The translations under genes were made by a program, and so were the position numbers. A stretch of DNA of 64,000 bases from Cyanoderma ruficeps (lineage: Eukaryota > Chordata > Aves > Passeriformes > Timaliidae), in assembly GCA_008694505.1 (NCBI GenBank), contig VZDJ01006585.1, positions 9,711,426-9,775,425 of the forward strand, in the 5' to 3' direction. The notes beneath the pieces were generated by a model. It had not been told where the DNA came from and did not search any database. It saw nothing but the letters and a program-made list of their open reading frames with translations. Below, piece after piece: positions 27,208-40,200 of this stretch. Positions within the stretch are counted from its first letter, which is position 1. The number at the start of each line of letters is the position of its first letter.

Positions 27208-27426
27208 GGAGCAATAGGACAAGGGTTAAGGTTTTAGTTTAAAAGAGGGTGGAGTCAGATGAGATATAAGTAAGGCATTCCAGGCCCCATCTGTGGAAAC
27301 ATTAAGGTCAGGCTGGGCAGAGCTCAAAGCAATTTCATCTAGTTGAAGATTTTCTTGCTCGTTGAAGGTGATTTGGATGAGATGGCCTTTGAAGACCCTT
27401 CCAACACAAACATTTCCATGATTCTA
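27208..27426 (+). mobile_element. CR1 LINE 3' fragment with internal deletion
   Basis: The left part (27215-27275) has the AGGACAAGGGTTAAGGTTTT and GATGAGATATAAG motifs of the CR1 3' UTR. The right part (27284-27426) continues with CTGTGGAAACATTAAGGTC and ends GACCCTTCCAAC...CATGATTCTATG, the typical CR1 terminus. The stretch normally between these parts is mostly missing, so the copy carries an internal deletion. It includes no coding sequence. Confidence 0.8.
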
Positions 27427-29729
27427 TGCTGTTAAGATGTATACTTGGTGGAGGAGGATCAGGTCAGGGAATACTTAAGCAAACTGGACATATATAAATC
27501 CATAGGCCCTGATGGGATGAATACTGATAAATGAGCAGATGTTCCAAAATATGCCAGGTGGCCTCATCTTTGGAGCATAAATCACAAATGAGTATTTTGT
27601 ACCAATGTAAATTTAGAAAAAATAGAAAGACATATAATTGTAAAAAAAAATAAATATATATTTCACATAACATTTCCTCTTTTATATACTCCTACCCCCT
27701 CTTTTATATATTCCCATCTTCCTCACCTCTGATGAAAGAATCAAAGGAATGTTACTACTATTTATCAAGAGGATGTAAGTTCCCTCTCCAGACATGCTGA
27801 GCCAGCACAAGGAATGTTGCAGTTCACACTGGGAGAGTGTTGGAATGTGTTGAAAAAACAGAGTTACCTCCAGTACTCTCAGAATTACAAAGTTTAAAAA
27901 AAAAAAAATCAATCCAGTGCTACTACTTGCTTCAACATAGTTTAAGATATTTTATGCATATTCAGAGACATAATGTTTTTAGTCCTGGTCAGGAATGGTA
28001 GGTGATGAAAGATCATGTGATAAATCACTATGAAAATGCATTACACTAATTAGTACAGGTGACAGCTATGTAGAGGAGAATAGAAACATATCTCTTTTGC
28101 TAGTGAACATCCAGATTTCAAGGTACTAACACAAAATAAACAAGTGGTAAAGTAAGGAGTAGTGTCTCAGTACCACATGTGTATTCACAGCAAGCCACAA
28201 GCTTTCATCTTCTAAGATCTTGCTGCACAATTCATAGTAACCCCTATCATGTACTGCAAAGTGCTTGTCCTGCAGATAAATATTCTGCTGCTTCTTTTGG
28301 AGCTAAGATTTCAACAGAACCTCAACATGAGATACTTTTGTACCATTATCTAGCTTTTTCCTGCACTATTATAGATTAAATAGGCTATGTTATTGTGTAA
28401 ATTTACAACACCAATGAGGCTAGCACATAGCACTTTAAGTGTTTTTATGTAATCCCTACACAGGATTTGTAAATGCTGTATAGGTATGGATGACAAATGA
28501 TGATATAGAAGGGTTAGGATGAAAGAACAGCATCTAAAACCCCCTAAAATTTAGCAAAGCTGTGAGTACAATATTTTATTGATATTTAAGTTTTAGTAAG
28601 GTTTAAATTAATAAATTTGCATTAAATATTTATCCAAAGCTACCTTGGATGGTATTCCTCTCACTTATCTTTAAACATAATACTGAGGTGCCTAGTGAAG
28701 CTGCTTACTGTGGACACCTCCATTATAGTCTCTTCTTGAATGTGATTAATTTGGCCTATCATGGATATATAATTAGGCGTGAGAAGAAACATCCTCTGGG
28801 TACGTCTACATCTTTCTCCAAGGGGAGCCTTGGCTAGTTAGCTCATATGCAAACATTTATCTTTGAGGTGTTTAGGGAAAGGGATAATAAATTCCAGCAG
28901 ACTGCATCTTGCATATATGATATGCGAACAGGAACTTGTAAATCAATTTTTTTTCCAATAATATCTTTCAACAGATACTGACCATTTCTTTCCTACCTGT
29001 TTCTTCAAACCAAATTTTTTTCTTTTTGTCTCCTTATTTCATTTTGAGCAAATTTTCATGACAATCTCAGAACTTTTCATCCCTTGGTATTTATATCAAG
29101 ACAATATTCCTGGAGGTGTATTCTGTTTAGGGATTGTTGGCCTAGCATGTAAAAGCAATCTCATCTTTTCAGTTGTAGTGTGTGTGTGATTTTTTTCCTC
29201 ACCTTTATTTCAACTTCTGTGTCATTTCAGTAGCAAAACCTCAGGAATGTACCTACTGTTCCTGTAGTGGTTTCAAAAGTGCTCATACAGATTATGATAT
29301 ACATTTCCTGTAGGTGCAGCCAAAGCTTAGGTGGTCTATTTGTGCCTTCCTATTACACTTCAAGCTCAATATCTAATTTACTGTCTACTATCCATCATCT
29401 TTAGATCTTTTTTAGCATTAAAGCTTTCCAAGGCTTTCCCTCCCTTTGAATTTTATTTGAAAGTATTTTCTTCAAGATCTATTATCTTACATTTTCTATT
29501 CTGAACTACATTTCATTATTGCCCAGATATCTCTAACTTCCCTGCATCTGCATTATCTTGTTCCTTTCATTCTTGCAAATCCTAATGTGTGACCACACAC
29601 ATTGGAAATCAAGAGGTAAATTTAAGTAGAAATATAAAAGTGTCTTTGATTACATCTCCCTGTTGTCATGAATATAAAGCACCATATTGAAAGTTCATGG
29701 TGAATCAATATCTATGTCCACAGATTGAG

Positions 29730-29776
29730 CTGCTGTTTTTTACTTTACTAAGTTGCTGCTTTTTACTTTATATAAG
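29730..29776. repeat. Imperfect tandem duplication, ~24 bp x2
   Basis: TGCTGTTTTTTACTTTACTA is followed at once by TGCTGCTTTTTACTTTATAT, each continuing AAGT. It is likely a slippage duplication with later changes. Confidence 0.85.
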
Positions 29777-30539
29777 TTCAGGTGTTAAGCTTCCATTTTC
29801 TTTGGAGAAGATTTATGGTGATTAATTTAGGTATGTGATTCAGCCTTGTATCTTAACTCTGATAAATGTGAGAGTGGCCCAAATGACCTTTCTTAAAGTA
29901 TACCTGGAAGAAGAATACATAAAGGTCTCCAGAGTTACAGGTCAAATTCTCAAAAGCGATGATTTTTTTTTGCAGTTAATATCCTTGAAGTCTTCAGTCA
30001 ATGGCATGATTTCAATGCTGCGAAGGACTGACCAGAGTCAATTGCAATTTTGGTTTTGTGAAAAAAAACCCAGACTCATGAGGTAGCATCTCTAACAGAG
30101 CTGTGGAACAAAATTGGGTGATTTCAAAGATTCTAGAATGTTGGGACACTGCTCATACACTGTTTCTTAATAATCACTTTCTGACAGAGGGACTAAGCCT
30201 TTTCTCACAAACAAAATATCCAGAATGGCTTTATGGTGACTTATATCAAAGCATATATTGTCTTTCCATCAATTAAAGAAAAAAAAATACTGAGATTAAG
30301 AAGGAAAACAAATACAATACTCTATGATGGAGTTCACTTGTTTGCCAGGGTAAAAGTATAAGGTTCCTTTTCCTTCACTTCTAGTTCACATCCATTCCTT
30401 GATCCTCAGGTCACATTATTGTAAAGGGCTCCAGATAAATTTTAGGATTTGAGCAGGTTTGAAGTTTAACATATTTCTGTTGAGATTGGTAAAATGAAGA
30501 ATGCGTTTTGAAGGCAATGGAAATACATGTCTATTATAA

Positions 30540-31110
30540 CCCAGAGAGCACAGAGCTTAAATTACTTCTCTACTTGCAAAAAGTGACAACGTCACATCAA
30601 GATAAAAGTAATTGCTTTAAAACCGAGCCCCCAGACATTTAAGGTTTGCCATGTGGAGGCATACAGAGTTCGCCTTTTGGATATTTGCAAAATGCTGTGT
30701 AGAGATAATATCCAGAGAAAGGATAAAAATCTACATCCCCAAGATGCTTAAAATAGCTCTGTGTATTATATATTTAATAATGAAAAACTGAGACAAAAAT
30801 GTATTATTGCTGCTGAGGATTGTGCAAACCCACAGAAGCAAACTCTGAAATCAAACAGTGAGTCAGAAAAAGAGCTCTCTTTACCTTAATAACTTCTGTC
30901 TGCATAGAGTTAGGATTTAGACCAGCATTGACAGTATTTACAGTTTGGAACATTTTTCATCAATCTCCTTATGTAGGTGAATGAAAAAAAAAAAAATGCG
31001 GCTGAACAGCCAGAACTTTAAACAAGCCGAATGTACTTAATTCTATTTAATTTCTTTCAGCTCATCTGGGCTCTGTCCAGCCCAAGTGACCAATGATAGG
31101 CCCCTCACCT
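30540..31110. promoter_or_regulatory. Candidate conserved non-coding element with CRE-like palindrome
   Basis: Non-repetitive DNA carries GTGACAACGTCAC (30583-30595), a perfect five-base inverted repeat around AAC, plus AAAGTAATTGCTTTAAAA near 30606 and many A/T-rich homeodomain cores. Long stop-containing frames rule out one coding exon across it. Composition and motif density suggest a regulatory element, but this is not demonstrated. Confidence 0.25.
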
Positions 31111-31210
31111 TATATTCATTTTAAAAAAAGGATTAGGAAAAGTCAGTGCATTCATGAGGATTTTCTCTTAAAGCAAACAAGCTTCCAAGGAAAAATATAT
31201 ATTTGTTTTA

Positions 31211-31552
31211 CATTAAGAAATAAAGGATAAGTGGAAAATTTAAAATATTTAAATACATTAAGTCCATAACTTCTAAGTTCTTAATCTGTCTGCTGTATTT
31301 AATGTCAAAGTAAGAAAGGGTCTTATTATGGCTCATAAGCTGTTTCAGCTGTTTGAAAAACCTAATATTTTCTCTTCCTTCTTTGTTATCTGGCTTAACA
31401 TTTGCATCTGCCACTGCCATTTCAACATCAGTGAAATATAACTCTTCTGCCCTTCCAGATGGCCTGGCATATGTCTGGATTTTCTTACTCTGACCATCAA
31501 TGGCAGTACCCCAAGTTAAAGTTGGTGTGGACTTACCATAAAAAAACCAGAG
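31211..31552 (-). other. Unassigned 114-codon open frame
   Basis: On the minus strand this frame is free of stops for about 114 codons, bounded by a TGA at 31553-31555 and a stop at 31208-31210. The first ATG gives 70 codons (31208-31420). The part before that ATG has a mixed, protein-like composition (for example TWGTAIDGQSKKIQTYARP). A splice-donor-like ATG|GTAAGT lies near its upstream edge, at about 31534-31542, in another frame that also looks protein-like. I recognise no family. A decayed exon, a retrocopy or chance are all possible. Confidence 0.15.
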
Positions 31553-32439
31553 TCAGTCATGACTAGCATCGGCATGCTGGCATTAAAATACTGAACATGC
31601 ATCGCTTAGTAACAGTAAACCACCAAACAGAAAGAACAGCACTTTAATCCTATGGGATATGCACTGAGAAATGCCCCTTGGAGGTTTCACATCTATTCAG
31701 GGAAGGGATTACCCATATCATGGTTAACACAGAGCACTGATCCAACAGACGTCTGTAGCAGCAAGTGGGTGGCAACAGCTACCACTAAACTACTGCAATT
31801 CCATATATGCATGGATGAAGAAACCAGTTACCATTCATAATGCCTAGTGACAGAAGCTTCCTCTACAAGATGTTTTGTATGCTTATGTGGTCAAAGTACA
31901 TAGGGAGAGCCACCCATAGTGTATATTTCATCAATTAAGCAGAAATGTTTTCTGGGTTTAAAATAAAATCTGAAAAGGCCAAAGAAGAGAGAAGAAATAA
32001 AAGCAAAGAATAAAAAGTCAACTACCCCTGTAGTGTGTTGGAAAGAAAAAATAATGCCATTGAAATCAGAGAATCAATTCTGCTATTTTAAAGCACATTG
32101 ATTCAGACAGAGAAGTTATGGCGAAGATCCAAGCAGACGAGAAGTGACTGAGACACTGTTGTTCTCTTCTAGCTGGAGCCTGGAGGGAAATAACTTTTCA
32201 CTGGGGGAATTCTAAGGCTTTGGCAATACAGCAGCATCAATACAGACTGAGTGGTCTGAAGTAAGAAATTAAGAATGCAACCTTTCAGGTAATTCAGAGC
32301 ATTTTTATCAATTATCAGGCTAGAATTAGCCTGTGTGATAGTGATGATTAAAGTGCAGCACCAACTCTTAAACCATGAACTGATCCTTTTCAACATATTT
32401 TCCTTGCATAACAGCCGTTGTGGGGGATTTGCACAATGC

Positions 32440-32720
32440 ATAAATTTAAGCCATTTGTTTTTACTGATTGCTCAAATATTTACAGCATGATCTGCCAGCT
32501 TCTTCCCTTCGGATGCGGTCATGGAGTTTTCACTCCTTTGTATGCTATTTGGATATACAACAACAGGAAAGTGAGTGCATGTGTTAACAGCTGTTAGAGG
32601 CATATGGCATTTTCAAAGCTGGTGCAAATATTTACATGCATGTGGATGGATGTATGCAGATTTTCTGTTGACAGCAGTCATTCCTATAGTCTACAGTTTT
32701 TGTTGTGCAGAGCTTATGGT
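32440..32720. promoter_or_regulatory. Candidate conserved non-coding element
   Basis: Two FOX-like AAATATTTACA cores (near 32474 and 32626) flank a GC-balanced stretch without repeats (TGATCTGCCAGCTTCTTCCC). There is no exon-like frame across the whole. The pattern is enhancer-like, judged from composition only. Confidence 0.2.
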
Positions 32721-33367
32721 AAAAGACAGTTTACAGTCCACTTAAGTCAAAAGAAGGAAATGAAAATATTCACTTGTCTCTCCTTTATACAATTATGTTC
32801 ATTTCTCAGAAATGTAGTATACCAAGAATTCTGCTATATGGATGTCCTAGAAAATACACTCAAGACTGCAGGTTCAAAAGATACAAAATACCAGAAAAAT
32901 CTTAGTGCAAAAATAAACTGAAGCTGAAGCAGTGCTTATGAATATACAAAACAAATAAATTAGATCAGTAAAACAATTTTAAAACAAGTCCATAGTAACA
33001 ATGCTATTAATAATGACAACCATATTTACATTGAAATTTTTACTAATTTATAGTTCAATCACTTTTTTCAACTTGGTACCATTTAAAGAGAAATTGGATT
33101 ATTTGTTCATCTTCCTTTTGATGTACCACTGGGGTAATGAGTCATGCATGAAGTCTAATAAGCCTTGCTAATTTTCTGTCAATTCAAGGGGCTATTGGTT
33201 TTACCCATTTTACATATTTGGCTCAAATTTTAAATAGGTTCATTTATGAAACTGAAAAGTATGTCATTCATTAAAATGGAATGCTAGGCTTTACTCTAAG
33301 CAAAACAAAACTTGTCATAAATTAACAACTGTTTCATGACCCAAGTGCAACTGGCCTTCAGATTATA

Positions 33368-33700
33368 CTATAGCATTATTCTGGGTCTTACTAAGAAATT
33401 ATATCCATTGTTCATTTCTCTAAAACAAAATAGGTCTGTTAAAAAAAATCGTATTTTTATAGTCTGAAAGATGATAATATAAACTCTGTTTATTTGGGCT
33501 TTGACATTATCCATGACACCAGCTGTGATATGATTAGATATGTTTATCAGTTGTTGGATGTATTCATACACTCCGGTGCAGACCTGGTTTACTCTATTGC
33601 TGTTTTGAGAAGACACTCTTTCAGCCCTAACTGGGATTGTCTGTATAGGGCCCATAGGTGCAAATGGTCCAACAAAAGGGGAATCTTAATCATAAATACA
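33368..33700 (-). other. Unassigned open frame with protein-like composition
   Basis: The minus frame ends with a stop at 33368-33370, has its first ATG at 33655 (95 codons) and is open a further ten codons upstream to a TAA. The middle part has mixed hydrophilic composition with no low complexity (for example VNQVCTGVYEYIQQLINISN); the C-terminal part is A/T-driven. I recognise no domain and no clear splice pair. Confidence 0.15.
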
Positions 33701-34274
33701 ATGCTTGTCTAACACAGAGAGCAGACTAGAAACTATATTCGGGTATAATCTTTCTGCTAGCTACACCACAGAAAGCAAAGTCCTGGATATTTCATCTCCA
33801 AGAGGGAGGAGGAGGCCTATTTTCCACTGAAACTTTAAAAGGCAGCTCCTTGAGAAAAAGCTTTCATATTAGTGCTTTTTTTGAAAAACAAAAACAACAA
33901 AAAGGCATTTTTACAAGAAAAATGCATTAAGTCACTTTGTAGAGATGATTTGACTGTAAATGACAAATGCATGGATGTAAATTGGTATTTTTCAAAGTAA
34001 GGTTGCAGTGAAAATTTTCCTGAGTGCTCATTTCAAATTACTTTTACTGGGTTTAAATGGAATTTTAATATGTTAGCTTATGTCTTCTCTTTTACTATTA
34101 TTATAATTTTTTCCTTGACAAATTGTAGCCAACTGGATATTTACAATATCCATGACCTCACAGGAAGACAACGTGAGCCAAATTTTGCCTTCTTTTAATT
34201 GTTGAATATTTTACTGGATTTTAGAAACCAGTGAAAATGCCATCATATGGGGGGGTTTTTAGGTTGGTTTGTTT

Positions 34275-34298
34275 AAAGCTTCCCATTGTGGAAGCTTT
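34275..34298. repeat. Perfect inverted repeat, 9-bp stem, 6-nt loop
   Basis: AAAGCTTCC (34275-34283) and GGAAGCTTT (34290-34298) flank CATTGT. The function is unknown. Confidence 0.92.
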
Positions 34299-36456
34299 TC
34301 CCAGATGTGCTAATTTCCAATATTCTAGCAAAGAAAATATTTTTTTTCAGTTACATTACTTCTCATTCATATGGAAAGACTAGAACTCATGAGACTAGTT
34401 CTAACAACTTTCTCCACAAAAAGAGTCAACACTTTTCCAGTGTACTTTACTTGTAATAATGATTACTCATCTGACTCCCAAAATTCTAAATAGTGTTTAA
34501 ATTCAAAGTCTCTTCATGAATTCTCTGTGCTTATCCACTTATGGGCTATACAGATGAAAGTTGTGAATCACAGTCCTGAATTTCATTTGTGTCTAAATAG
34601 CTCTTTTGGGTTTTTGGTCTTGGAGAGGTTTTTTGTTTTTTCTTTTTGCCTTTCTTTTTTTACTTATGGCAGTGATATTTGCTCTCAGGTATACTCTCTA
34701 CTACAAAACCATTCTCACAAGGGCATAGATAGAATAGTTCAAAAACTGGAAACAAGAATTAGAATTACAGTTTTCTTTTAAAAAACAATCTACCTCACTA
34801 GTATTTTCCTCATCTATTATCATAACTTCCGTGAAGAAAACACTTTCATTCTTTCCTGCTCTTTGCTTCTATAACATAAGTGTGGTTTTGGTCTTCTCTG
34901 TCCATATGTTTTCATTTCCTGATATTTTTATATTTTAAAGGTAGAGGAATACAGAATCTTTGAGCCAATTAAGTCTTGCTCCTTTATGATATGTTGTTAT
35001 ACTGCATCTCTTCTATGCAGAGCTGTCTAGATTTCTTGTTTTAAGTGCAAATAGCAGAAGATCTCTAAATAGGACTGGTTTCATATAAAGCCTCATGTTG
35101 AAAGATATATTTGACAACATGAAGGACAAATTTTTTTCTTGCTCCTTTATTCCCAGATAACAAAACTAGTTCAGATGGATACATGAATTACAAGGTCCCT
35201 TAACCCCATCGAGTTTGGTTTTTTTCAGCAATGAATAAATGCCATGGTGTCTGCAGTTCCTGATGTCACAGAAACAATTATAGAATATGCATACAGAATA
35301 TGAATTCTTGCAAACCATTTTACTAAAAAGGCTTTCATTTTTACTGTGAAAGGATGAAAAATAAAGACATCTAGAGACATATCACCCACGAAATATAACT
35401 GGTGATGATATTTATTGCAATAAGAGCAGAACTAGGTCTTTAATATTTGCTACCAAAATGTTTAGATAATGATCACCTCTATGAAATGGTTTGCTTCATT
35501 TTAGAGGTCTGCAGTTACTTTTAATGACTTATTTGTAAATCTTTTATAGCCAGATCATAATTTCATAAACCCATGCATAATATAATATCTTATTTTCAAA
35601 CAAGTATTTCAAGAAACACAATTCATTACTCTTTTCTGGTTCCTAAGTTGATCAGAAATGACACATTGAACACATTCTAAGAAAAACTTTTGAAAGAATG
35701 CTATATTTTTTGTAGTCTATCAGTCCCTAGAGAACAGTGAAGATATTTGGTCCAACATAAATAGCCTCTATTGTAGTTTCCAGCCTGCTTAAATTCCAAA
35801 GAACAAAATCCTCATGCTCCCCTGATTACCTTTGGAATAGTAGGAACTCATAATCAAAATGTCTGTGTGTTTCAAATAAAGGAATTAAAGTGCCCAGTAT
35901 CTGCTGTGTGATGTAGACACATCAACATGGATAGGCTAAATAATCACCCCAGCCATGGGCCCTTCCTTCTCAAAACATTCTTTCACAGGTGTAAGCAAAC
36001 CTTTTTCTTTTCCTAAGTGTTTATCCTTGTTCTCTACTTTTGACAACAGCTCATCTGTACTCATGAAATGGCAGGGACACAAAGGGAGCTACCCATGCAT
36101 ATTGCTTCTGAATTACTTTAAGGTGAAATGTTAGTACTTCTAGGTATTGGTAGGCCTCTGTGGAACTGCACTATTTATTAGGAATTGTAGATTCCAGAAA
36201 GAGAGAGATTGACTTAAATGCAAATCTAGTCTTGTGAAAAGGCATAGATCACTCTTTAAAACTGTGTTTTGAAAGAAAAGATTTTTTTTTAGTCAAGAAA
36301 ACAGCTCAGTAAGAAACAAGCTAGCATTTATGTTATGAAGTCTCAAATAATAGTCCTTTTATTTTGTAGCTTTCCTTGTCTTTGTTTTGAGTTTCACTCA
36401 AAGAAAAAAATCATAAATAAAGTTTTTAATTATACCATCAGTTATGTGTGTATATA

Positions 36457-36481
36457 TGTATACAGAGAGAGAAAGAGAGAT
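36457..36481. repeat. (GA)n-rich short tract
   Basis: AGAGAGAGAAAGAGAGAT-type purine dinucleotides follow TATATGTATAC. It is probably a short microsatellite. Confidence 0.75.
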
Positions 36482-37247
36482 ATAATTATTGGAATTCTGC
36501 AAGAAAGATGGGTGAGAAAAACACAGTTAAAATTTTGAAGCCATTTGCGAGTACCAAAGAATGTATTTCTTCTCTCATTGGGCGTCACTAAACATCACCT
36601 TCACTACAAAGAGAATATCTCAATTATTGTTATCTCAATTGCTAAAAATAAAGCAGGCTTGTTCAGGATATTTTATGATTATTTTCAGACATTATCCCAC
36701 TCACATTCTCTTGCTTAAATTAGTTTTTCTAGTTTTCACCTCTACCCCTATGTACTAACATACCTGATTTTGCATATGCTCTTGTGAATAATAGAATACT
36801 TTAAAAATTATACAGGAAAGACATTTTTCTTATTTGACTCTATTTGAAAGTATAAACTTGCAAATGAACCAGTGGAAAACTTCCTTCTCTTTCTTTGTGT
36901 CTCGTGTCAGATTTTCAGAGGTCTTTCATTCCTGCTTTTGAAAGAAAATTTGCCAGTAAACAAGGCACAGATCCATGGACAGTTTCCAAAATTTTACTTT
37001 TTCTAATGATGACAGCAAAAGAAAGAAACTTGTGTGATGTTTTGAAACGGCAGTCTTGTATACATAAAGAACTGTTCTGAATATGAGACAAAATTACTTA
37101 ATATGAATTGTAAGCAAACCAGTTTGCAAGTGTTCTGCCTTCCCTAGTTCACACTGCTCTTCCAACAGCTTGTGGTCTCTTCAGAAGCCCCGTTAGGTAG
37201 TTCTCATTGCTGAATCATGTGATAAGTGAGGAGGACTGGAGAACGAT

Positions 37248-37291
37248 CATCTGTTTTTCCAAAACTACATCTGTTTTTTTTTTCAAAACTA
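37248..37291. repeat. Tandem duplication, 20-24 bp x2
   Basis: CATCTGTTTTTCCAAAACTA (37248-37267) is followed directly by a copy whose T-run has expanded to ten (37268-37291), a clear slippage duplication. Confidence 0.9.
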
Positions 37292-40200
37292 CTTTTCCCT
37301 GATAACTACCCACCTTAAAGGTTAGTAGTCACCATACATTTCTGCCTCATCATGAATCTAAAGAGTTATCTTCTACCTGGCATAATAACCCTTAACTGGA
37401 TTCAGAGTAAAAGAAGAGGTTTAAACAATTGCAATACAACTGCTTAATTCAGATTGTCAAAGCCTCAACTAAGTTTCCACTTATTCTTGGAAATATGTAG
37501 TAGCTGAAGTTTCCTCTCTGACATTTCATTGGAGTTCATGTTTCTTTTCTTTACATGGCCAGGGGCATACCTGCTTGGCAGTGCTGATCAGTTCAGCACC
37601 TACAGCTTTCTTTTAACATATAGTTGGTTTTGTAAGGAAACCTCATCTTGTAGTCACAAAAACAACCTACTTATCAGAGTTATCTCTGCACAAAATGTGT
37701 CTGACAGGGGTGGCACCCTTTGCCCAAAGCTCAGGAGCTCTCCAGTTCCATGTTAGGTCTCTGTGTAACTGGATTGCGGGATGAAGATTTCCGTGCTGAA
37801 GCAGTTTTTCACTATATTGCCATGTGACTTTTTTCCATTTTCTCAAGTTCTTTAAATAAGACATTTTATTTGCAAGAAAGTAGAAAAGGAAAATGTTTCA
37901 TTGCAGACTTCCCAAGTAAAATACAATTAAAAGCAGAGACAAAAAAAACCCCAACAAAACACAAAACACCAAACAAATCTCAAAAAACATGAGCAGTGGT
38001 GGATTATTTTAGAAGAATAACAGAAAAAACAAGAACAAAGGAAAAAAGAAAAGAAACCTTAAGACAATCAGCAGGGTACTCTGAATTATTTATGCATTCT
38101 GAAAAATTAATTTACTGCAGAATTTGTTTTCTATAGCACAGAAATATGCTGTATGATGAATGTAGGAATTTCTAAAATTAAAAATCGTGTTGAGACATTA
38201 GGTCTGAATGTAAAGACCAAATACACTAAAATAATTATCTTAATTTTTTTGTTGAAAAATCATTTGAGCAGTATGCCTTTGAGATTATGAATAACATTTA
38301 TTTTGCGTATCTTCTAATAATCCAAATTTACATTAATTTCAGGATAATTTAAGTATGAAAGTCTCCACCTATGCAGGGCTTTGTTTCCACTCTTTCATAC
38401 TAAACTTGTGTCCTGCTAGATCAGCCACAAATCTTCATGTGATGTTCAGAACATAAACTTTTTGTTCATTCAGCACAGCATACTATCCATTGCAGATGTG
38501 ATATTTATGTACTATTATGTGTAATATGGGAAGACAAAAAAATGTCACTGAATCCAGCCTGGCTAAAGACATACTGCCCAACATTAATCAATTAATCAAA
38601 CCATTCATATCCTGTACTAAACTGCACTGTCTGTACACCTGCCTTCTGTCTCCTCTTTCTCCTGACTGGACCTCTATGGGCTCACCTGGACCTGGCCATG
38701 CTGACTCCCTATGATTTTTGAGGGTTTTGGATGGACCCTGTGACCAGCCCCTGGCTCTGCATCATGTGCTCATGTTCTACTACCCTACATATAGCTCTGG
38801 CCAGTTGGGACACTGCTGGGATAACAACTTTACAACTGGGAGTTACCACAAGTTGAGCTTAGAGTCCACCTTAGTTTAACCAAGTAAGGTCCTGGGTAAA
38901 TTGAACATGCTACTAAATATGTTCCTGTCTCTAACCTCCTTAAAGGTAATCTGTAATACCAGCTATATACTTTTCAGTTTTATAACAATTAACATTGAGT
39001 CTTGTCTTTGGTTTCTTCCAGATTTAAGATGAGTATTTAGGGAGAAGGGTCAACACTGTATGATAAAACTTACAATTTTTAGGTCTGATCCAGGAAATTT
39101 GAAAGGAATAAAAAAACCCAGAGGCTTGGAAGCAAACTCGTAAATATTATAATCCAATCCTTTGTTATTGAAAGCAACCAAGTTATAAATTTCTTCCAGA
39201 AATTTTCAGGTTTGATTGATTTCAAATGGCTTAGAATGACAAGCGACCATGGGCACGTCGCAAGGTTAAAGGATGGAATTTAAAACATGAGATGTGGTAA
39301 AACATTTTTTAGTAGTATTACGTAAATCAAAGAATAGCATTTGGAATATACTGAAATGAACTACAGAGAAGCAGCAGACACTGAAGCAGTTTGATTTTTC
39401 TTTGGTAAATTAAAGTTAGGTATTAATTTCCTTTCTACATTGTTCTTCTCCTAACTTATCTCAGTGATGAAGGTGAGAACTGAAACATTCAATATAGTGG
39501 TGAACATTGTAAGCTTGTTTTCACCATTTTCTATGTTTAGGTATCTTGATCTACTTTAATCCAGAAGTCATATACAGTACATATACACTAATTTGTTATT
39601 TGACTCAGTTCTAGACTGAAGTTTTTAGATCAGTAAAACAGCAAAGTTCTTCTATCTTGAAATTCCAATTATTCCAACTTATTTTGTTTTTTTAATGTCA
39701 TCAAAAGTATGATACAGATAGGAGGTGGGAATTTATCAGCATTTTAGGAGGAATATATATTTTGTTTTAGTCACATGGGGAAGGTGTTACAGAGTATGAA
39801 GAAAGAGTGTAAGAATAATGTTATTGGGAATGTAGTCATGGTAAGTAATACATGTAGAAGATTACAAATAAAATAAAAAGAAATGGTGTAGCTGAGCGGC
39901 TGTGAAAGTATTACATTGCACTTCTCATGTCTAGAACTGACTACAGAATGATATCAAATTAGTGTCATCAATCACAGGATATAAATATTAGGCTAAGGTT
40001 CGTTCTATACTTCTTAGTTAACAAATTAAATGAATCCCCCAACCCTATTTGTAGTAATGCAGCTGTATTTTAGATATAATAATATTATATATGTTTTACC
40101 CTGGAGTCATGGCCTGCTGGCATTCTCCTGAAATTGTTTTAATGCAGAGATTCTTATTTGCAAGTGTAAAAAGGCAATTACTTCTAACACAACATCTGAA

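Noticed and set aside
38590..38840. GC-richer patch as an LTR
   Set aside because: No terminal motif, polyadenylation context or duplication was found; only the composition differs.
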